Shown here in pieces: positions 35,187 to 42,400 of a DNA stretch of 64,000 nt. Numbering within the stretch: position 1 is the stretch's first letter; each line of letters opens with the position of its first letter. The notes beneath the pieces were generated by a model. That model was given only the letters and a program-made list of their open reading frames with translations, did not search any database and was not told where the DNA came from. The position numbers and the translations under genes are program-made. Source of the stretch: Pirellulales bacterium (GTDB lineage: Bacteria > Planctomycetota > Planctomycetia > Pirellulales > JAEUIK01); the NCBI GenBank assembly GCA_019636335.1, contig JAHBXR010000004.1:1-64000 (forward strand). The letters run 5' to 3'.

Positions 35187-35741
35187 ATGTACGCGACTTT
35201 TGCAGCCATCGTTCTCTGCGGCGCCGTTGTGCTGTGGTACCTCTTCGCGTTCAACCAACTGGTCCGCGCGCGGAACGCCGTCGATCAGACCTGGTCGAAC
35301 ATCGAAGTCGAGCTCCAGCGGCGCTTTGACCTGATTCAAAGCCTTGTGGAGACCGCCAAGGGTTACGCCAAACACGAATCGGAAACCTTTCGCGAGGTGG
35401 CGCGGCTGCGCACGCGGGAACGCCCCTTTGCCGATGCGGGCACCGCCAACACCGCCCAGCACGATCTGAGCGGCGCCGTGGCGCGGATCATGCTGCTGGC
35501 CGAGAGTTATCCCGAGCTACGGGCCGACAAGAACTTTCTGCAATTGCAAAACGAGCTGACCGAGACCGAGAATCGCATCGCCACGCGGCGCAACGCCTAC
35601 AACCAGACGGTCAATTACTACCAGAACCTCTGCCAGGCGATTCCCACGAACCTGGTGGCCGCCATCCAGGAAATGCCCCCCAAGGCCTTCTTCGACGCGC
35701 CCGATGAGCTTGCCCAGGCGCCGGAGATCCGACTGTCGTGA
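35187..35741 (+). CDS. lemA: LemA family protein
   Basis: A 184-residue membrane-anchored helical protein with one N-terminal membrane helix (FAAIVLCGAVVLWYLFAFNQ). The family core is LVRARNAVDQTWSNIEVELQ, followed by RRFDLIQSLVETAKGYAKHE, ending with FFDAPDEL. The ATG lies one base after the TPM gene stop. Its own stop overlaps the GTG of the next gene. LemA proteins often pair with TPM proteins; the biochemical role is not known. Confidence 0.9.
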   Translation: MYATFAAIVLCGAVVLWYLFAFNQLVRARNAVDQTWSNIEVELQRRFDLIQSLVETAKGYAKHESETFREVARLRTRERPFADAGTANTAQHDLSGAVARIMLLAESYPELRADKNFLQLQNELTETENRIATRRNAYNQTVNYYQNLCQAIPTNLVAAIQEMPPKAFFDAPDELAQAPEIRLS

Positions 35742-36202
35742 AATACATCATCCTCCCCCTGTCGGTCGTCGTGATGAGCGGGCTTATCGCCAGCGCCTTC
35801 GTCTGGGACTGCGTGCGCCTCGATCGGCGGTATGCGGCCCAACTGAGCGCGGTGGACGGCGAGCTGCTCAAGCACGAGACGCGCCTCATTACGGCCGTGC
35901 AAGGCATGCCTCGGGTGCCCGACGACGTGAACGCCGCGATCGAACAATACCGGGCCGCCGGGGGGCGCAAGGATCGCCACGCCGCGTACGCCACGCTCAA
36001 GTCCACCACCGAACGCTCGCTCAACACGTCGCTCGACCCGACCAACCCGCTGGCACGCCGCGTGATGGATGACGTCGCCGGAGCGATCAACCGCCGCTCG
36101 CTGGCCGAAAAGCCCTATGGCGACGCACAAGGCCAATACCAGGCCTGGCAGAACTCCTTCCGCGGCCGAGTCGCAGGCAATTTTGTTGGCGTCTCGAATT
36201 AA
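35738..36202 (+). CDS. Small membrane-anchored hypothetical protein in the lemA operon
   Basis: A 154-residue protein, GTG start, with the start and the lemA stop fused as GTGA. The N-terminal helix is IILPLSVVVMSGLIASAFVW, followed by a mostly helical, charged domain with no recognised motif. The coupling to lemA and the similar anchor-plus-helix layout suggest a third partner of the TPM/LemA complex, which is inference. Confidence 0.75.
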   Translation: MKYIILPLSVVVMSGLIASAFVWDCVRLDRRYAAQLSAVDGELLKHETRLITAVQGMPRVPDDVNAAIEQYRAAGGRKDRHAAYATLKSTTERSLNTSLDPTNPLARRVMDDVAGAINRRSLAEKPYGDAQGQYQAWQNSFRGRVAGNFVGVSN

Positions 36203-36317
36203 GGCATGCCCACAACATCACAACCCGACGCGTCAGCGAGGGAATGAAAAATTCAGCGAGACGCCAAGTCGCAAGACAGAGAGTTCAACGGAGACGCGAA
36301 AGAAATGAGACGTAGGG

Positions 36318-36340
36318 CACTGCTGGCTTGCCCAGCAGTG
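36318..36340. repeat. Perfect palindrome CACTGCTGG-N5-CCAGCAGTG, copy 2
   Basis: The nine-base arms are identical to those at 3354-3376; the loop here is CTTGC. Different loops between identical arms suggest that the stem is conserved. Confidence 0.5.
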
Positions 36341-36346
36341 CGCGGT

Positions 36347-36372
36347 TCACACACCCCGTACGTGACAAAACC
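36347..36372 (-). repeat. Dispersed repeat, copy 3 (inverted)
   Basis: ACACACCCCGTACGTGACAA is the reverse complement of the repeats at 2735-2766 and 25586-25613 apart from few changes. It lies at the 3' side of another minus-strand gene, as do the other two. Confidence 0.5.
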
Positions 36373-36498
36373 GAAGCTTCAGCGAGGAAGCTACCCCCTC
36401 GTGTCGTTGTGGTGAGCAATCGATCGTAACGAAGGACCACGACGTCACCACGACACGACGCAAAGTAGAACGAGGAAGAACCACCGCGACGCGACGAA

Positions 36499-37008
36499 TC
36501 AGCCCGCCTTGGCAGTCTGCTTCCGCGCGATGTTTTGCCGAATGCTGTGGGCGTAGCGGGCGACATCCTCGGGGGACCAGACCAGGTTCCACGACTTGTG
36601 CCAGTCGGCGTACTTGTCGCCCCCCCCTTTCTTCAGCGCGATTGCGGCCACCGTCGAGCAGTTGCGATCGAGCGTCGACCACGATTGCAGCGGGCCGTAC
36701 AATTCGACCCCGTCGCGCACCAGGCCGAACGACGCCCACCAGTCCTTCACCGCCGCTTCGTCAAGGCCATTGATATAGATGATGTCATCCGCTCGCTGCC
36801 CTTCGTCGCGCTCGTCGTCGAGCAACGAGCGATTGCGGAAGGGCGAAGACGCATAGATGTTGGGGTGCAGGCCCGAGGGAACCTGGCCCGGGTTGGCCGG
36901 CCACCAGCTCATGTAGGTCGTGTCGACCTGCACCGAGGCGTGTCCGAAGGCGGCGGGCTTCTGATCGCCCCCCTTCATGCGAAAACGCCACACATAGACG
37001 ATGACCAT
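36499..37008 (-). CDS. Putative permuted papain-fold (NlpC/P60-like) protein
   Basis: A 169-residue protein with an excellent RBS (AGGAGGG about 8 bases before the ATG). Residues 21-36 read AFGHASVQVDTTYMSWWP, and residues 115-122 read DRNCSTVA. A His in a GHxS strand ahead of a later NC(S/T) helix is the order of permuted papain-like NlpC/P60 enzymes, which cleave amide or ester bonds. The motif AxFGHxSV...ISWWP also occurs in effector-like proteins near VgrG or PAAR genes. No signal peptide is seen. The family assignment is by motif only and should be treated as tentative. Confidence 0.55.
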   Translation of the reverse strand: MVIVYVWRFRMKGGDQKPAAFGHASVQVDTTYMSWWPANPGQVPSGLHPNIYASSPFRNRSLLDDERDEGQRADDIIYINGLDEAAVKDWWASFGLVRDGVELYGPLQSWSTLDRNCSTVAAIALKKGGGDKYADWHKSWNLVWSPEDVARYAHSIRQNIARKQTAKAG

Positions 37009-37183
37009 CGCGTTGCCCTCCTGGATGAATCCACGGCGTTATTGCTGTCCGCGCGGCCAATGAGCCCCTTTGAAGAACGGTGCTCTCACGCATTCCGGGC
37101 TTCCGTTGGGCGCCCTAGGCTCATGGGCTGCACTGAGTGGAATAAGCCACACCAATGGACCGCGCGTCGCCAGCCGAATCAAG

Positions 37184-37256
<73 letters not shown>

Positions 37257-37402
37257 AATGCTTAAAAATAGGCATTATTAGTGACATTCACGGCGCTGGT
37301 GTCAAATTTGACTCCCGATTTGACACTTGACACCACTGTCGACGCCTCAGTAGTCTTTGTTGGGCCAAAGTTGACATCCGTGAAGCTACAACGTTCGGGT
37401 GC

Positions 37403-38836
37403 ATGGCGCAAACCCTAGAGGAAGTCGACGCCGTGACAAAGTCTACCCTTCCGCCACCGCCCGGCAAAGTACACTTAAAGTACGAGAAGCCGAGCCCAAA
37501 CTTCCCGCTCTTTCCTCATGCCACAGGCCGTTGGGCCAAGAAGATTCGCGGCAAGCTGGTCTACTTCGGACGCATGGCGGACGATCCAACCGGCATTGCG
37601 GCAATCGCTGCATGGCAGAAGTACAACTCCGAATTGCTTGCTGGACGCGGGCTCGATAAAGCAAAGCCAAGGCGGCGTGCCGGCCATCCTGAAAAGCCAT
37701 ACCCTGAGTTCCCGCTGTTCGCGCACGCCACGAAGCGCTGGGCCAAGAAGATTCGCGGAAAGCTGGTCTACTTCGGCCCGTGGGATGACCCCGAAGGCGC
37801 ACTCGCGAAGTACCTAGAGCAGAAGGATGATCTGCACGCCGGCCGCGTGCCGCGCGTTATAGACGGTACGACGATCAAGGATGCGGTCAATGCCTTCCTC
37901 GACGTGAAGGAAGCCAGGCTTACGAATGGCGAACTGTCTCCGCGCTCATTCCGCGACTATCACGCGACGTGTGCGCGGTTGGTTGAATTCTTCGGGCGCA
38001 ATCGACTCGTCGATGACATTCGGTCGGATGACTTTGGACGACTGCGGATCAAGTTGTCTAAGACGCTTGGGGCCGTCTCGCTGGGGAATGAGATCCAGCG
38101 CGTTCGCACCGTGTTCAAGTTCGCCTATGACGACGGCCTGATTGAACGGCCGTTACGCTTCGGCCAGTCGTTTGCCAAGCCGGCTCGGAGTGTGATCCGC
38201 AAGGCCCGCGCCTCAAGTGGCGCGAGAATGTTCGAGGCCGAGGAGATACGCAAGTTGATCGACGAGGCGGGCACACCATTGAAGGCGATGGTCCTGCTAG
38301 CCATCAACTGCGGGTTCGGCCAGTCCGACATAGCCGAGCTTCCGCTGTCGGCCGTCGATTTGACAACCGGCTGGATCGACTTTCCACGCCCAAAGACGGG
38401 TGTACCCCGGCGGTGCCCACTGTGGCCGGAGACAGTTAAGGCACTCAAATCGGCGATCAAGAACCGGCCGGAACCGGCGGATAATGCCGATGGCAACTTC
38501 GTGTTCCTGACGACGTTCGGCCGGCGTTGGGTGCGGACGAAACTAAATGCGAAGGGGGGTATTATCAGCGTCGATTCGGTACTCCTGGAGTTCAAGAAGA
38601 TCATCGTTGCTGCCGACGTCACGCCGCACGGATTTTACGCGTTGCGGCACTCGTTCCGCACCGCGGCCGACGGCGCACGCGACCAGATTGCGGTGGGGCT
38701 CATCATGGGCCATCACGACGAAAGCATGGCAGGGGTCTACCGTGAGCGCGTCGAAGAGGCGCGGCTCAAAGCAGTCACGGACCACGTGCGGCGTTGGCTC
38801 TGGCCCCGCGGTGTCAGGAAGGCGAAAGCGAAGTAG
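37403..38836 (+). CDS. Tyrosine recombinase / integrase with altered active site
   Basis: A 477-residue phage-type integrase. Residues 34-81 and 103-148 are a tandem duplication built around HATxRWAKKIRGKLVYFG, probably a duplicated arm-binding module. The core-binding domain covers about 155-265. In the catalytic domain, Lys331 (PRPKTG), His409, Arg415 (YALRHSF), His437/438 (MGHHDE) and Tyr446 (VYRER) are present. The first Arg, normally in TGLR, is replaced by Gly306 in CGFGQSDIAELP. Related planctomycete integrases appear to share CGFG at this site. It lies next to tRNA-Arg and is the likely recombinase of the element. Confidence 0.9.
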   Translation: MAQTLEEVDAVTKSTLPPPPGKVHLKYEKPSPNFPLFPHATGRWAKKIRGKLVYFGRMADDPTGIAAIAAWQKYNSELLAGRGLDKAKPRRRAGHPEKPYPEFPLFAHATKRWAKKIRGKLVYFGPWDDPEGALAKYLEQKDDLHAGRVPRVIDGTTIKDAVNAFLDVKEARLTNGELSPRSFRDYHATCARLVEFFGRNRLVDDIRSDDFGRLRIKLSKTLGAVSLGNEIQRVRTVFKFAYDDGLIERPLRFGQSFAKPARSVIRKARASSGARMFEAEEIRKLIDEAGTPLKAMVLLAINCGFGQSDIAELPLSAVDLTTGWIDFPRPKTGVPRRCPLWPETVKALKSAIKNRPEPADNADGNFVFLTTFGRRWVRTKLNAKGGIISVDSVLLEFKKIIVAADVTPHGFYALRHSFRTAADGARDQIAVGLIMGHHDESMAGVYRERVEEARLKAVTDHVRRWLWPRGVRKAKAK

Positions 38837-39005
38837 CATCAGGTCGGCGGGATGGCGATAACTTCTGACCGTCGGAAGGCCTGTTTCCGACCGACAAGTA
38901 ATACTCACCCGCTCTACCGCCTTACCGATTCACGGGACCCGGCAGAACGTGGCAGTCAAGTCGGCCGGCGCTACGATAGACTCATTACGGCAACTTGCGC
39001 GGAAG

Positions 39006-39365
39006 CTATCGCCGACGCCGTGAACCAGTCGCATGCTCCATCCGTGCTTCTGCTTTGTCCAACGCCCGCAGCTTCATTAGCGCCTTCCAGGCTGCTGTCT
39101 CTTTGACAGTCGATGCGGCGCACCCAAGTTCCTCGGCGTTTTTCTCGCCGACATACTCGGATCTCCTCATCCACAGGTCGGTTAGTCGTGCGTTCACTCC
39201 CGGTCGCTGAGCCCTCTTGGCTTCTGGTACCACTGCGGGCCGCATTTTCACCAGGTTCGCCGCGCCGGCTACTGCGGGGGCCTGCATCCCAGATTTTGCA
39301 GGTTGCTGCCCGGTAGCAATCGACCTGTCGACCCAGTCGAGCAACGCCAGGGCCGCGCGGCGCAT
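39006..39365 (-). CDS. Small hypothetical, possible helix-turn-helix protein
   Basis: A 119-residue ORF inside the integrated element. The C-terminal half (ARLTDLWMRRSEYVGEKNAEELGCAASTVKETAAWKAL is split here in reading) contains EELGCAASTVKETAAWKAL, a helix-turn-helix-like pattern known from small planctomycete proteins next to integrases. The N-terminal half is Ala/Pro-rich with no signal. The start is uncertain. No catalytic motif is present, so it may be a regulatory or excision-type protein, or a decayed gene. Confidence 0.4.
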   Translation of the reverse strand: MRRAALALLDWVDRSIATGQQPAKSGMQAPAVAGAANLVKMRPAVVPEAKRAQRPGVNARLTDLWMRRSEYVGEKNAEELGCAASTVKETAAWKALMKLRALDKAEARMEHATGSRRRR

Positions 39366-39438
39366 AAGAACGTCGTTTCAATGACTGATCGAATCGCTCC
39401 GAATCGCGCTTCGAGCCCATACGCAAGACGAGGCGCCA

Positions 39439-42400
39439 TTACGGCATCACGAATCCTGCCGTATTGACCTCTTCTTCGTTGGCTTCGTGGTCGCCCAGGA
39501 TGTCCTGGAACAGGTTGTAGAGGAACCAGTCCAGATCGGTGGCGCCGCCCGTGAGGTTGTCGACTGCCTCATCGTCGAAGACGGTCATGCCGGGAACGAG
39601 GTACGTCGTGCCGTTCGCGCCACCGGGGGCGCCGGTGAGATGCGCCACGCGATCCTCGTAGCTGCCCGCCGAGCTCCACTCGGCGTGGAGGGCCAATAGC
39701 GCCGCGGCATTGAGATCGAAGTTCGTCTTGTCGGCCAGCAAGAGATCCTCGCCGGCCTCTCCCCGGAGCGTGTCGCGGCCAAAGCCGCCCAAAAGGACAT
39801 CGTTGCCCGCGCCGCCGCTGACGCTGTCGTTGCCCGAGCCGCCGCTGAGCACGTCGTTGCCGGCGCCGCCGAGGAGGGTGTCGTTCGACTCGCCGCCATC
39901 GCCGCCGGTGATGAGATCGTGATCGTTTCCGCCGTCGATGAAGTCGTTGCCGTGATGGCCGAAGATCTGGTCGTTGCCGTCGTCGCCGAAGAGACTGTCA
40001 GCGCGTCCTTCGGCGCCGTCGCTGCCGTCGCCCAGGATGGTGTCGTTGCCGCTGCCGCCACGGATGGTGTCCTTGCCCCCTTCCAGGCCATCCCCTTCGA
40101 TCAGGTCATTGCCCGGGCCGCCTGTGATCGAGTCATTCCCTTCGGCGCCATCCCCTTTTGCGCCGACGAACTCGCCGCGGAGGATGTCATCGGCCGCGCC
40201 GCCGATGAGCGTGTCGTGGTGGCGGCCCCCTTCGAGCGTGGCGGAAATGGTCGTCAGCGCGCCGGCATCGAGCCGGTCGTGGCCGGCGTGCCCTCGGCCG
40301 ATGACGCGGCCGGTGACGCCGGAATAGGTTTCAACAACGTTCGTCGCGAAGCCGCCGACCTTCGTCGTGCGGACCTCGACCGCGTGGGCGCCGGTTTGAA
40401 TGAACTCGACGGCGTCGTCGCCGCCGGAGCCTTCCCACTCGAGGTTCGCGCTGACCTGCGCGAGACGCCAGAGGTGGATCGTATGCACGGCGTTCTCGCT
40501 GGCGCCACCATCCTTGTCGGTGGCGCGGACCTGTACACGGAACGAGCCGGCCGTCGTGAACGTGTGACTCACCAGCGTGCCGCTGGGGCCGACGACCGTC
40601 TGGTCGAACGTGCCATTGCCGTCCCAGTCGATCTGGAAGGTAAAGCCGGCGCTCTGATCGACGGACGAGGGATCGGCGGCCGTGAGCACAAAATCCTCGC
40701 TGATGCCCGTCCTCGTCGTCATCGGGCCCGACACGCCCGCGATCGGTGGTGCGTTTACCACGGTGATCTCGACGAACGCGGACGAGGAAAGCGTTCCGAT
40801 GCCATTGTCGGTGACGATGATTTCGATCGAGAACGGATTGGGGCTCACCGACAAGTTTTCGGGCGCTATCCAGGAGATCGTGGCCTGCCGCGCGCCGGGT
40901 CCCGGCGCAATCGTCATGCCGGCCGGAGCCCCGGGGCCCAGGCTGAACGTCAACGTATCGCCCGCGTCGAGGTCGGTCGCCGACACGATCAGGCTCCAAG
41001 GCCCTTCGCCTACCGTCTGCTGGTCGATCGGGTCGAACTGGGGCGCGTCGTTGGGATCGAACTTCCAGATCTCGCGGCCGGTCGTGCCGTCGTTGGCGGC
41101 AAAGTAGAGCGTCCCGCTCACGTTCGTCAGGTACTGCGGATCGGAGCTATTTGAGTTAATAAAAATATCCTTGACGCGGATGGTGCCGGCCGCTGTGCCG
41201 TCGCTCCTCCATAACTCGCGGCCGCTCGTCCCGTCGTCGGCGCTAAAATAGAGCATCCCCCCCACGTTCGTCAGGTGCCGCGGATAGGAGCTACCTACGC
41301 CGGCGCGAATATCCTCGATGCGGATGGTCCCCAGCACCGTGCCGTCGCTCTTCCACAACTCGTGGCCGTTCGCCCCGTCGTCGGCGCTAAAATAGAGGGC
41401 CCCACCCATGTTCGTCAGGTACCGCGGATAGGAACTAGCTGCGCCGGCGCGGATGTCTTTGATCCGTACGGTGCCGGCTTCGGTCCCGTCACTCTTCCAC
41501 AGTTCGCGGCCGTTCAGCCCATCGTCGGCGCTAAAGTAGAGTGCCCCCTCCACATTCGTCAGGTACCGCGGATAGGAATCGCCCGAGCCTGTGTGGATAT
41601 CTTTGACGCGCACGGTGCCGGCCTCGGTCCCGTCGCTCTTCCATAACTCGCGGCCGTTCGTGCCATCGGTGGCGCTGAAGTAGAGTGTCCCCCCGACGTT
41701 TGTCAGGTACCGCGGAAAGGAGTTGCCTGATCCAATGAAGATGTCTTTGATACGTACGGTGCCGGCCTCGGTTCCATCACTCTTCCACAACTCGAAGCCG
41801 TTCGTGCCATCGGTGGCGCTGAAGTAGAGAGTTCCTCCCACGTTCGTCAGGTACCGCGGATAGGAACTACCAGAGCCGGCGTGGATGTCCTTGATGCGTA
41901 CAGTGCCGGCCTCGGTCCCGTCGCTCTTCCAGAGCTCAGAGTTGTTCGCCTCGGCTGTGGCGCTGAAGTAGAGGGTTCCCCCCACATTCGTCAGGTTACC
42001 CGGATAGGAGCTACCTGAACCGGCGTGGATATCCTTGACGCGCACGGTGCCGGCCTCGGTCCCGTCACTCTTCCACAGTTCGCGGCCGTTTGTGCCATCG
42101 TTGGCGCTGAAGTAAAGGATTCCCCCCACGTTCGTCAGGTTACCCGGATAGGAGCTACCTGAACCGGCGTGGATATCCTTGACGCGCACGGTGCCGGCCT
42201 CGGTCCCGTCGCTCTTCCATAACTCGCGGCCGTTCGTGCCATCGTGGGCGCTGAAGTAAAGGGCTCCCCCCACGTTCGTCAGGTTATTCGGATAGGAGTT
42301 GCTTGCGCCGGCGTGGATATCTTTGACGCGGACAGTATCGACCTCGATCCCGTGGAGCTTCCACAACTCCACGCCACGCATCCCGTCGTCGGCGCTGAAG

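Larger units (their letters stand above)
36203..36498. other. Repeat-rich intergenic region
   Basis: About 300 bases with no gene. It contains the second CACTGCTGG palindrome and the inverted third copy of the GTCACGCACGGGGT repeat, next to each other, plus CAAGTCGCAAGAC-type sequence reminiscent of the 2.5-kb inverted repeat. Confidence 0.5.

Noticed and set aside
39919-41154. Plus-strand frame of 411 codons opposite the RTX region
   Set aside because: Shadow of the nonapeptide repeats on the minus strand; no family pattern.
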